Positions 12,359 through 20,172 of a DNA stretch of 21,677 bases are shown here, in pieces. The stretch is from JAWXUD01 sp044432945 (GTDB lineage Bacteria; Cyanobacteriota; Vampirovibrionia; Gastranaerophilales; Gastranaerophilaceae). Below the pieces are notes generated by a model, which ran no database searches, was not told where the DNA came from, and worked only from the letters and a program-made list of their open reading frames with translations. The DNA lies in assembly GCA_044432945.1 (NCBI GenBank), contig JAWXUD010000028.1:1-21677 (forward strand), read 5' to 3'. Each line of letters starts with the position of its first letter. The stretch's first letter is position 1. The translations under genes were made by a program, and so were the position numbers.

Positions 12359-15216
12359 GATTTCCCCCAATTGACATCAATGATTAGAGGTACAGAAAGT
12401 GGTTGGTCAAGCTCCATTGCTTCTTTAACCATTTTGCTAACATTTTCTAAATCAGATTTGTCGAGTTCTAGTACAATTTCATCATGAACCTGCATTATAA
12501 TTTTTGCTTTAAGGTTAGACGCTTCTAGCATTTTTGAAAATTTAATCATTGCCATTTTCATCAAATCAGCCGCTGAGCCTTGAATTGGGTGGTTTATTGC
12601 TGCACGTTTTGCAAATTCTCTTATCATTGCATTGCTACTATTTAATTCATTAATCAAATAGCGTTTGCGACCTAAGTAGGTTTCTACTTCGCCAGTAGCT
12701 TCTGCTTTTGATACAATTGAATCCATATATAATTTTATATTTGGATATGTATTGAAATATTTATCAATAAAATCTTTCGCTTCAGTTGGTGTAATATTTA
12801 GAGCCTTAGCAAGCCCATATCTGCTTTGACCATAAATAATCCCAAAATTAACAGCTTTTGCTTTGCTTCTCATCGCTTTTGTGACTTCTTCAACTGGAAC
12901 TTCAAAAACTTTAGATGCAGTTAGTGTGTGAATGTCTATATTTTCTTTAAAGGCTTCTATTAACTGCTTATCTTTAGAAATATGAGCTAAAATACGTAAC
13001 TCTATTTGAGAATAATCAGCAGATAAAATAATCCCGTTTTCGTTATCTTGAGGAACAAATGCGTTTCTTATTTTGCTACCTTCTTCCGTTCTTATAGGAA
13101 TATTTTGTAGGTTTGGGGTAGAACTCGAAAGTCTTCCCGTCACAGCCACTGTTTGATTGTAACTTGTGTGAATGCGATTGTCTTTGTCATATTCTATCAA
13201 TTCAGGTAAGCTATCTGTATATGTTGATTTAAGTTTTTTATATTTACGATAATCTAAAATCAAGCGAGCGATTTCATGTTCATTAGCTAATTCTTCTAGC
13301 ACTGTTGCATTCGTTGATTGAGCTTTATTGCCCTTTTTCTTTTTTGTTCCAATATTTAATTTGTTGAATAAAATATCGCTGACTTGAGATGGTGAGTTTA
13401 GGTTGAAATCGACACCCGCTAGTTCGATTACTCGTTTTTTAATTTTATCAACAGAATTTTGTAATGACTTTGATAGTTCTTCTAAGTATTTTGTATCGAT
13501 AAAAATTCCATTATATTCCATCTCAGATAGTACAAATAATGTTGGTATATCTATTGCTTCTAACAGTTTTATTTCTTTTTCATCAAGGTTGCTTGACCAA
13601 AATCTTGTTAATTTTAATATCATATATGTTTGCTCGCAAATCATAGAAAATATTAAATCTAAAGGAGCATTGGAAAATGTTATTTGCTCTTTTCTTTTAC
13701 TTGTGAATGGTGGAAAGTCTTGCATAGTATGGTTTAAATGCTCAAGTGCTTGGACTTCAATCTCTTGTTTTCTTGACGCATTTTTGATATAACTTGCAAG
13801 CATCGTATCGCAAATAATTCCATCTAATTTTATATTATAAGATTTTAATATATTGATCTCTGTTTTAAGATTATGTCCTGTTTTTTTAATAGAAAAATCT
13901 TCTAAAATGGGTTTTAACAAATTTAAAACGTCATTTTTATCAAGGCTATTCTCAAATTTAGAAGGTGAAAAAGGGATATAATAAATTTTAGCCGAATTGT
14001 TTATATCCTCACTTGTTTGATTGTCGCACTCAATACCGATGCAAACCCCATAAATCTCTGACGAAATCGCATTTTTAACATCAGAAATGATTTTTAATGC
14101 AAATGTTTTTTGTGTTTTTAAATCATTTATCAAATCGCTAAGCTGATTTTTATTAGTAATTAACTCTTTCTCGAAACTTAATTCAACAGATGAAGCTTCT
14201 GCCTGAGCTATAGTTTCTTGTTCAAAAAAGCCTAATTGGAGTTGTGGTTCATTTGATTTTTTTGTTACAGGTTGTACTATTTTAGGTGTTGTTTCTATTT
14301 CAATAACAGAATTTTCTTTGTTGAAATAACCTAAAATAGTGCTTAGATTTTTGCTAAATCCGTGAAATTGCATTTGTGTAAGAAAGTTTTTAGCCTTTTC
14401 GATTTCTGGCAATTTGATTTTAGAATCTTCTAAATCAATATCAATTTCTAAATCTCTTTTAATAGTTGCTAAAAATTTGCTTAATTTTGCTTGCTCATGA
14501 CCATTTTCAACTTTTTCACGAACACCTTTTTCAGGTATTTCAGAAGCTTTTTCTAAACAAGTTTCAAGCGTTTTAAATTTTTCTAACAACTTACAAGCTG
14601 TTTTTACCCCAATTCCTTTTATCCCAGGAATGCAGTCAGAAACATCGCCACGCAAGCTTTTATAATCAATTACTTGATCGGGATAAACCCCCATTTTTTC
14701 ATAAATTTTATCCCAATTATATTCTATTAATTCACCTTTATAAGGCAAAATAACTTTTACACAACCTTCTTTATCAACTAACTGAAATGCATCTTGATCA
14801 CCAGTTAAAATCAACACATTATATCCAGCTTCACAAGCGATTTTGGATAATGTTCCAATTACATCATCAGCCTCAAAACCCTCTTTTGTATAGATAGGAA
14901 TGTCAAACGCTCTTAGCCCTTCATAAATCAAATCCATTTGAGTTTTCATAGGGTCAGGCATCGCTTTTCTATTCGATTTGTATTCAGCAAAAGTTTCGGT
15001 TCTAAAAGTCTTATGGCTTACATCAAAAGTTACAGCAAGAGAGTGTGCATCTAGTTTAGGGTTTTTTAATAAATCAAAAATAGCCTTGAAAAACCCGAAA
15101 ACTCCCCAAGTCGTTACCCCATCAGAAGTACTCATATTTGTTCGCTCAAGAGCATAATACTGACGAAATGCCAAAGCATGTCCATCTATTAAGATAAGCG
15201 TTTTTTTATTTTCCAT
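12346..15216 (-). CDS. polA: DNA polymerase I, with degenerate 3'-5' exonuclease domain
   Basis: Pol I fills gaps and removes RNA primers in repair and lagging-strand maturation. The 956-residue protein has a 5'-3' exonuclease domain (about 1-295; LIDGHALAFRQYY, EADDVIGTL, TGDQDAFQL, GIKGIGVKTA), a linker (about 300-350), a 3'-5' exonuclease-like domain (about 350-540) and the polymerase. Polymerase motifs are A (DYSQIELR, D734), B (RSKAKAVNFGIIYG from 783) and C (VHDE, H911-D912). The proofreading acidic residues are missing: the Exo I site reads TFALKIIS and Exo III reads MICEQTYMI, so proofreading should be absent, as in several Pol I enzymes. The linker holds QLQLGF (325-330), matching the beta-clamp hexapeptide pattern. 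It starts 14 bases after clpX with an AGG site. Confidence 0.97.
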   Translation of the reverse strand: MENKKTLILIDGHALAFRQYYALERTNMSTSDGVTTWGVFGFFKAIFDLLKNPKLDAHSLAVTFDVSHKTFRTETFAEYKSNRKAMPDPMKTQMDLIYEGLRAFDIPIYTKEGFEADDVIGTLSKIACEAGYNVLILTGDQDAFQLVDKEGCVKVILPYKGELIEYNWDKIYEKMGVYPDQVIDYKSLRGDVSDCIPGIKGIGVKTACKLLEKFKTLETCLEKASEIPEKGVREKVENGHEQAKLSKFLATIKRDLEIDIDLEDSKIKLPEIEKAKNFLTQMQFHGFSKNLSTILGYFNKENSVIEIETTPKIVQPVTKKSNEPQLQLGFFEQETIAQAEASSVELSFEKELITNKNQLSDLINDLKTQKTFALKIISDVKNAISSEIYGVCIGIECDNQTSEDINNSAKIYYIPFSPSKFENSLDKNDVLNLLKPILEDFSIKKTGHNLKTEINILKSYNIKLDGIICDTMLASYIKNASRKQEIEVQALEHLNHTMQDFPPFTSKRKEQITFSNAPLDLIFSMICEQTYMILKLTRFWSSNLDEKEIKLLEAIDIPTLFVLSEMEYNGIFIDTKYLEELSKSLQNSVDKIKKRVIELAGVDFNLNSPSQVSDILFNKLNIGTKKKKGNKAQSTNATVLEELANEHEIARLILDYRKYKKLKSTYTDSLPELIEYDKDNRIHTSYNQTVAVTGRLSSSTPNLQNIPIRTEEGSKIRNAFVPQDNENGIILSADYSQIELRILAHISKDKQLIEAFKENIDIHTLTASKVFEVPVEEVTKAMRSKAKAVNFGIIYGQSRYGLAKALNITPTEAKDFIDKYFNTYPNIKLYMDSIVSKAEATGEVETYLGRKRYLINELNSSNAMIREFAKRAAINHPIQGSAADLMKMAMIKFSKMLEASNLKAKIIMQVHDEIVLELDKSDLENVSKMVKEAMELDQPLSVPLIIDVNWGKSWKE

Positions 15217-15230
15217 TAAATACCTACGAT

Positions 15231-16538
15231 TTATGCAGTATGTTCTTTTTCATCAACATGCTTTGTTGGAAGTTGGATTAATTCAGCGTTGTTTCTGTTT
15301 TTAACAATCTCAGCAGTAACTGTGAATTTTTCCATATCACCTTTCAAAGGTACATCATACATAACATCAAGCATAATCTCTTCAACGATAGAACGTAATG
15401 CTCTCGCACCAGTTTTACGTTTAATAGCTTCTTCTGCAATCATTTCAACAGCTTCTGTTTCAAATTCTAACTCTACTCCGTCCATTTCTAATAAACGTTT
15501 ATATTGTTTAACTACTGCGTTCTTAGGTTCTGTTAAAATCATTTTTAACGTTTTTTCATTAAGTTGATCTAAAACTGCATAAACAGGAACACGACCGATA
15601 AACTCAGGTATCAATCCGAATTTTAATAAATCTTCAGGTTGTAACTTTTTAAGAATTTTTGCAGCATTAACATCTTTTTCAGCTTGTGTCAAAGGTGTTT
15701 TTGCACCAAACCCTAATGAAGTGCCTTCGCCAGCTCTATGTTCAATAATTTTGTCTAATCCAACAAACGCACCACCAACAATAAATAAAATGTTGCTAGT
15801 GTCAATCTCGATAAACTCTTGATGAGGGTGCTTTCTACCACCTTGTGGTGGAACATGTGCGACAGTTCCTTCAATCATTTTCAACAACGCTTGTTGAACC
15901 CCTTCACCTGATACATCACGAGTGATAGAAGTGTTTTCTGATTTTCTTGAAATTTTATCGATTTCATCGATGTATATAATCCCACGTTCTGCTTTAGATG
16001 AATCAAATTCTGCATTTTGATATAATCTTAACAAAATATTTTCAACGTCATCACCAACATAACCCGCTTCAGTCAATGTCGTTGCGTCAGCTACAGCAAA
16101 TGGTACATCTAGCATTTTTGCAAGTGTTTGAGCCAATAATGTTTTACCAGAACCAGTTGGTCCAACTAATAAAATATTAGATTTTTGGATTTCTACATTT
16201 TCTTTCAAATCCACAGATTTGTTGTGTTTTAACCTTTTATAATGGTTGTAAACAGAAACTGCCAAGACTTTTTTAGCATCATCTTGCCCAACGATATATT
16301 CATCTAAATAAGATTTTATTTCGTGCGGTTTAGGAATAGCTTTTTCAGCGTCTTCGCCTTCAATTTGTTCAGCATCTTTATCTTTGTTTTCAAAAAATTC
16401 TTCATCAAGAATTTCGTTACATAACTCTACGCACTCATCACAAATATAAACTTCAGGACCAGCTATAAGTTTTTTCACTTGGTCTTGAGATTTTCCACAA
16501 AATGAGCATTTTAATCTGCTATCGTCATGTTTTGCCAT
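15231..16538 (-). CDS. clpX: ATP-dependent Clp protease ATP-binding subunit ClpX
   Basis: ClpX is the hexameric AAA+ unfoldase that feeds substrates to ClpP. The 435-residue protein has the N-terminal C4 zinc-binding domain (C11, C14, C33, C36), Walker A GPTGSGKT (126-133), the pore-loop GYVG (158-161), Walker B IIYIDEID (186-193) and the RKH loop (GGRKHPHQEF). The ClpP-docking IGF loop appears as LGF. The start has GGAG 9 nt upstream. It lies 40 bases after clpP and 14 before polA, consistent with one operon. Confidence 0.98.
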   Translation of the reverse strand: MAKHDDSRLKCSFCGKSQDQVKKLIAGPEVYICDECVELCNEILDEEFFENKDKDAEQIEGEDAEKAIPKPHEIKSYLDEYIVGQDDAKKVLAVSVYNHYKRLKHNKSVDLKENVEIQKSNILLVGPTGSGKTLLAQTLAKMLDVPFAVADATTLTEAGYVGDDVENILLRLYQNAEFDSSKAERGIIYIDEIDKISRKSENTSITRDVSGEGVQQALLKMIEGTVAHVPPQGGRKHPHQEFIEIDTSNILFIVGGAFVGLDKIIEHRAGEGTSLGFGAKTPLTQAEKDVNAAKILKKLQPEDLLKFGLIPEFIGRVPVYAVLDQLNEKTLKMILTEPKNAVVKQYKRLLEMDGVELEFETEAVEMIAEEAIKRKTGARALRSIVEEIMLDVMYDVPLKGDMEKFTVTAEIVKNRNNAELIQLPTKHVDEKEHTA

Positions 16539-16560
16539 GTTTTATTCTCCAATATAATAG

Positions 16561-16579
16561 GATTATTTAACAAATAATC
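16561..16579. other. AT-rich palindrome in the clpP-clpX gap
   Basis: GATTATTT (16561-16568) and AAATAATC (16572-16579) are perfect 8-bp arms around a 3-base loop, touching the clpP stop codon. No T-run follows on the minus strand, so it is unlikely to terminate fully. It could be an mRNA processing or stability hairpin, or a chance AT-rich palindrome. Confidence 0.3.
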
Positions 16580-17172
16580 TAATTTTTAATAATATCTTTT
16601 GATACAACTTTATCAATCATACCATACTCAAGAGCTTCAGCAGGAGTCATGATATAATCTCTATCTGTATCTTTTTCGATTTTTTTAATTGATTGACCTG
16701 TGTTAGAAGCCATAATTTCGTTCAATGATTTTTTAATTCTGATAATTTCAGCAGCTTGAATTTCGATATCAGTTGCTTGACCTTGTGCGCCACCAAGAGG
16801 TTGGTGAATAAGCACACGTGAGTGTGGAAGTGCCATTCTTTTGCCTTTAGTACCAGAGCATAAAAGGAACGCACCCATTGAAGCTGCTTGACCTAAACAA
16901 ATTGTTGAAACATCAGCTCTAATGTGTTGCATAGTATCATAAATCGCTAAACCAGCTGTAACAGAACCACCTGGGCTGTTAATATATAACATGATATCTT
17001 TTTCAGGATTTTCGCTATCTAGCAAAAGTAATTGTGCAACGATTAGGTTAGCAACCATATCATCGATAGGTGTTCCTAAAAATATAATTCTTTCTCTCAA
17101 CAATCTTGAAAAGATGTCGAATGAACGTTCGCCTCTGCTTGATTGTTCTACTACTACAGGTACAAAACTCAT
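16579..17172 (-). CDS. clpP: ATP-dependent Clp protease proteolytic subunit
   Basis: ClpP is the serine protease that assembles as a double heptamer and degrades proteins delivered by ClpX or other Clp ATPases. The 197-residue protein has the catalytic triad S98 (GQAASMGAFLL), H123 (LIHQPLGG) and D172 (TDRDYIM), with the same internal spacing as E. coli S111/H136/D185. The start is preceded by AAAGGA. Almost no propeptide is present before the conserved VPVVVEQSSRGERSFDIFSRLL. It follows tig by 74 bases, with a possible internal promoter in the gap. Confidence 0.98.
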   Translation of the reverse strand: MSFVPVVVEQSSRGERSFDIFSRLLRERIIFLGTPIDDMVANLIVAQLLLLDSENPEKDIMLYINSPGGSVTAGLAIYDTMQHIRADVSTICLGQAASMGAFLLCSGTKGKRMALPHSRVLIHQPLGGAQGQATDIEIQAAEIIRIKKSLNEIMASNTGQSIKKIEKDTDRDYIMTPAEALEYGMIDKVVSKDIIKN

Positions 17173-17205
17173 GATTTATTTCCTTTCTTATTTTTTCTTA
17201 TAAAT

Positions 17206-17211
17206 ATTATA
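17206..17211 (-). promoter_or_regulatory. clpP: Candidate internal -10 element for clpP
   Basis: A perfect TATAAT on the minus strand in the tig-clpP gap would start transcription near 17200, about 28 nt before clpP. The -35 position (GGAACA at 17 bp) is poor. It may allow clpPX expression independent of tig. Confidence 0.35.
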
Positions 17212-17246
17212 CTTTATTTTTTAATTTTTGTTCCACACCAAATGGA

Positions 17247-18554
17247 CTATTTTTCGACAGCAACAACAATTTCTACTTTGTTGTTTTCCATCAAGAAATC
17301 TCTAACTTTATCGTTCATAGCTTGTTGCGATATAGAAGCTAAAGCATCTGGAGTTTTACTCAATTGTTGAATTAATTCTTTAACTGGCATTCTATATGTA
17401 GCTGCTAGTTGGTTGAATTTCTTTTCAAGGTCTTTTTGTTCTAATTTTAAACTTTCTTCTCTAGCAATTTTGTCGATAACTAAAGAGTTTTTAATTCTGT
17501 TAGTTGCATCTTCTGTTAAAGTTTTGATTAGTTCAGCTTCGCCTTGGTTTTCGATTATTTTTTCCCAGCTAATGCCTTGAGCCGCAAATCTATTTTGGTA
17601 TTCTTTTTTAAGTGATGTCACTTCTCTTTGAATCATAGTTTCAGGGATTTCAACTTTAGCGTTCTCGATAACTGTTTTGAAAACTTCAGCTTCTGAGTTC
17701 ATTTTGTTAGTGTTTTCTTTTTGGCTGTTTGCATACTTTTTAACATCAGCTTTTAATTCATCAAGATTTTTGAAAGGACCAACTTTTTGAGCAAATTCAT
17801 CATTCAATTCAGGAGATTTTTTCTCTTTAATTTCGTTGATTTTAATTTTAAAAGTTGCAGGTTGCCCTTTTAATTTTTCATCGTGATATTCTGTCGGGAA
17901 TGTTACTTTGATATCAAATTCTTCTTCTAGGTCATGTCCTACAATTTGGTCAGCAAATCCTGGAATAAAGCTTGAATTTCCTAGGTCAAGAGCATAATTT
18001 TTAGCTTCTCCACCTTGAATTTTTTCACCATTTGCACTGCCGTCAAAATCTATCATAACAGTATCAGTAGCTAAAGTTTTTCTGCCTGTAACTGTTTCTA
18101 GCGTTGTGTGTTGTTTGATTAGATTTTGAAGAGATTTTTCTTCCATGTCATCAGTAGAAGTTTTGTCTTCAACTTTTAATGATAGGTTTTTGTATTCGCC
18201 AAGAGTAACTTCTGGTTTTAACTCAGCCATAGCGGTAACTTCTAAATCTTTGCCTAATTCAAATTCATAAGCGGTGATATGTGGTTGAGCAATGATATCT
18301 AATTTGTTTTCTACAACAGCGTTATTAATAGCTTTTGGCATCAATAATTCGATAGCTTCTTGTTTAATTCTATCTATACCAACATGTCTTTCGATTACTT
18401 GACGTGGGGCTTTCCCTTTTCTAAATCCGTCAATATTTACATATTGAGCAATTCTTTTAGAAGCACTATCATAAGCACTACTAGCTTCTTTTGCTGGAAT
18501 TGTGATGTTTAATTTTACTAAATTCTCTTTTTCTTTTTCTAAAGTTACTTTCAT
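17247..18554 (-). CDS. tig: Trigger factor (ribosome-associated chaperone and prolyl isomerase)
   Basis: Trigger factor binds at the ribosomal exit tunnel and shields nascent chains. The 435-residue protein has the ribosome-docking signature GFRKGKAP at residues 43-50, the same numbering as E. coli, in the N-terminal domain (1 to about 115). An FKBP-type domain follows (about 150-240; DTVMIDFDGSANGEKI, FIPGFADQIVGHDLEEEFDI), and then the helical C-terminal chaperone arms. The start has AAAGGAT 8 nt upstream. It heads the tig-clpP-clpX order found in many bacteria and has a good sigma-70-type promoter. Confidence 0.97.
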   Translation of the reverse strand: MKVTLEKEKENLVKLNITIPAKEASSAYDSASKRIAQYVNIDGFRKGKAPRQVIERHVGIDRIKQEAIELLMPKAINNAVVENKLDIIAQPHITAYEFELGKDLEVTAMAELKPEVTLGEYKNLSLKVEDKTSTDDMEEKSLQNLIKQHTTLETVTGRKTLATDTVMIDFDGSANGEKIQGGEAKNYALDLGNSSFIPGFADQIVGHDLEEEFDIKVTFPTEYHDEKLKGQPATFKIKINEIKEKKSPELNDEFAQKVGPFKNLDELKADVKKYANSQKENTNKMNSEAEVFKTVIENAKVEIPETMIQREVTSLKKEYQNRFAAQGISWEKIIENQGEAELIKTLTEDATNRIKNSLVIDKIAREESLKLEQKDLEKKFNQLAATYRMPVKELIQQLSKTPDALASISQQAMNDKVRDFLMENNKVEIVVAVEK

Positions 18555-18594
18555 TATTTTATCCTTTTCATTGTTTATTTGTATATCTTTTTAA

Positions 18595-18622
18595 ATTATA
18601 TCGCAAAAAACTTTTTGTGCAA
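18595..18622 (-). promoter_or_regulatory. tig: Promoter of the tig-clpP-clpX cluster
   Basis: On the minus strand TTGCAC (18617-18622), 16 bp, TATAAT (18595-18600). Transcription should begin near 18588, giving a leader of about 34 nt that contains the AAAGGAT ribosome-binding site. This contrasts with the leaderless layout of the divergent gene at 18692. Confidence 0.65.
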
Positions 18623-18678
18623 GTTCTCTAGCTTTCGCTATTATTTTTCACAAAATGAATGAATTTTTATTTTTGTAT

Positions 18679-18684
18679 TATAAT
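18679..18684 (+). promoter_or_regulatory. -10 element of the DUF374 acyltransferase operon, predicted leaderless
   Basis: A perfect TATAAT ends at 18684; 7 nt follow and then the ATG at 18692. No Shine-Dalgarno sequence fits between. The -35 zone is poorly matched. An in-frame upstream ATG at 18659 lies before this hexamer and would not be on the transcript. Confidence 0.5.
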
Positions 18685-18691
18685 TTTTAGT

Positions 18692-19372
18692 ATGGTTAGA
18701 TTGATGAATGGTAACAACGTGCATAAATTTGCGAAAGTAGCTTATTTTTTCATGCACATACAGGAATATTTTACGCATATTGTAGAAGTTAACAACCCAA
18801 TGATAGAGCCTTGTGTCTATGCAATGTGGCATGAAAATAACTTTGCTGTTTATGGGATATATGATAAAGAGCGTTTGAATGTCATGGTTAGTAATTCTCT
18901 TGATGGTCAGATCATATCGCATGTTATTGAGAATATGGGGTTTAAAACTGTCCGAGGTTCTTCGGGAAGAAAAGGAGCTGTGTCTTCTACGATGCAATTG
19001 CTTGAGCGATTGAAGGGTAATGAGCGTGCTGCGATTATGGTAGATGGTCCACGTGGACCTAAGTATAAAGTTAAAGATGGTGCTATAAAAATCGCACAGA
19101 AAGCTGGTGTGCCAATAATTCCAGTCAATTGGTATTCTGAGGACAAGACTTTTATTAGATTGCCGTCTTGGGATAATATGACTACACCATTTTTGCATTG
19201 TAATATTATGAATAATTATGGTGAGCCAATATATGTCAAGGCTGATGCTAGTGATGAAGAGATTGAGCAAGTTAGGGAGCAGATTAAATCGTCATTGTTC
19301 AAGTTGGCTGAAGAAGCACCAGAGTTATATAAAAAAGCAAAAGAGCAAAAATTATGGAGCAAAAAAAAGTAA
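18692..19372 (+). CDS. DUF374-family lysophospholipid / lipid A acyltransferase
   Basis: The start is placed at 18692 (MVRLMNGNN) because it follows a TATAAT by 7 nt; an in-frame ATG at 18659 lies upstream of that promoter and adds only a hydrophobic 11-residue tail. The 226-residue protein matches the DUF374 branch of LPLAT acyltransferases: MWHENNF (H47), NSLDG (68-72), the signature VRGSSGRKGA (about 87-96), MVDGPRGPKYKVKDGAI (about 117-132) and GVPIIPVNWYSE. These enzymes transfer acyl chains to lipid acceptors at the membrane; a role in lipid A or phospholipid acylation would fit the kdsA evidence for LPS. It overlaps the following nitrilase gene by 19 bases. Confidence 0.88.
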   Translation: MVRLMNGNNVHKFAKVAYFFMHIQEYFTHIVEVNNPMIEPCVYAMWHENNFAVYGIYDKERLNVMVSNSLDGQIISHVIENMGFKTVRGSSGRKGAVSSTMQLLERLKGNERAAIMVDGPRGPKYKVKDGAIKIAQKAGVPIIPVNWYSEDKTFIRLPSWDNMTTPFLHCNIMNNYGEPIYVKADASDEEIEQVREQIKSSLFKLAEEAPELYKKAKEQKLWSKKK

Positions 19373-20172
19373 TAATATCAGCGTTGCAGATGAATTCAGT
19401 GCTTAATGATAGAAGTGCTAATTTTGTTAAAATTGAGAAAATACTTGCTAAAAACTTAACCTTCCCAGTCGATATTCTGGTTTTGCCAGAAGTTTTTGGG
19501 GTTGGTTGGTCACCAAAATTCTTTTTAGAAAATGCAGAAAGTATTGAAAATAGTGAAACGATTGCGTTTTTGAGTAAAATTGCCAAGAGATATAATTGTA
19601 ATATTATTGGCGGTAGTTTTGTTGAAAAAAAAGCTGATGGAAATTGTTATAACACTTCTCCTGTGATAAATCGTTGTGGGCAGTTGGTGACTAGTTATTC
19701 AAAAAATCATTTATATTCATATGAATGTATAGAAAAAGATATTTTGCAAGCAGGGAGTGAGCCTGTGATGGTTGACATTGAGGGCATTAAGGTAGGTTTG
19801 AGTATTTGTTTTGATATTCGTTTCGCTGAAATTTATCGTGCTTATAGAAAGGCTGGAGCTGATTTGTTTGTGAATGTTGCAGCTTGGGGGGCGAATAAAC
19901 CTTTGGTTTGGGAATGTTTAACGAGGACTAGGGCTATTGAAAATCAAACTTTCATGATAGCATTAACTCAATCGGGATATATTGAGGGCGATGAGTATAA
20001 TATCGGACATTCTCGCATAATCGACTTTATGGGTGAAACTGTTGAAGAGATTAAAGAGCAAGAAGAGGGTTTGATGACGGCAGAGGTTGAGTTTTCTTTG
20101 ATGTATGAATATCGTAACAAATTTAAAATATTAGAGGATATTAAAACAGATTATGAGGTTAAGATAATATGA
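19354..20172 (+). CDS. Nitrilase-superfamily carbon-nitrogen hydrolase (omega-amidase-like)
   Basis: The 272-residue protein has the Glu-Lys-Cys catalytic triad of the nitrilase superfamily: E46 (LVLPEVF), K117 (SYSKNHLY) and C152 (LSICFDIRFAEIYR). The SICFDIRF pattern and length resemble Nit2/omega-amidase and other amide hydrolases that process alpha-ketoglutaramate or similar small amides, more than true nitrilases. The exact substrate is not readable. No signal peptide is present, so it is cytoplasmic. The ATG lies inside the end of the acyltransferase gene, and its TAA-side end overlaps dacB as ATGA, so the three genes form a tightly coupled operon. Confidence 0.9.
   Translation: MEQKKVIISALQMNSVLNDRSANFVKIEKILAKNLTFPVDILVLPEVFGVGWSPKFFLENAESIENSETIAFLSKIAKRYNCNIIGGSFVEKKADGNCYNTSPVINRCGQLVTSYSKNHLYSYECIEKDILQAGSEPVMVDIEGIKVGLSICFDIRFAEIYRAYRKAGADLFVNVAAWGANKPLVWECLTRTRAIENQTFMIALTQSGYIEGDEYNIGHSRIIDFMGETVEEIKEQEEGLMTAEVEFSLMYEYRNKFKILEDIKTDYEVKII

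Noticed and set aside
13403..13792. A 129-codon open frame on the plus strand inside polA
   Set aside because: It is antisense to the continuous polymerase frame and has no start signals or recognisable product.
18641..19270. A 209-codon open frame on the minus strand
   Set aside because: It lies opposite the DUF374 acyltransferase, whose family motifs are clear; the antisense product is rich in His, Ile and Ser and resembles no protein.
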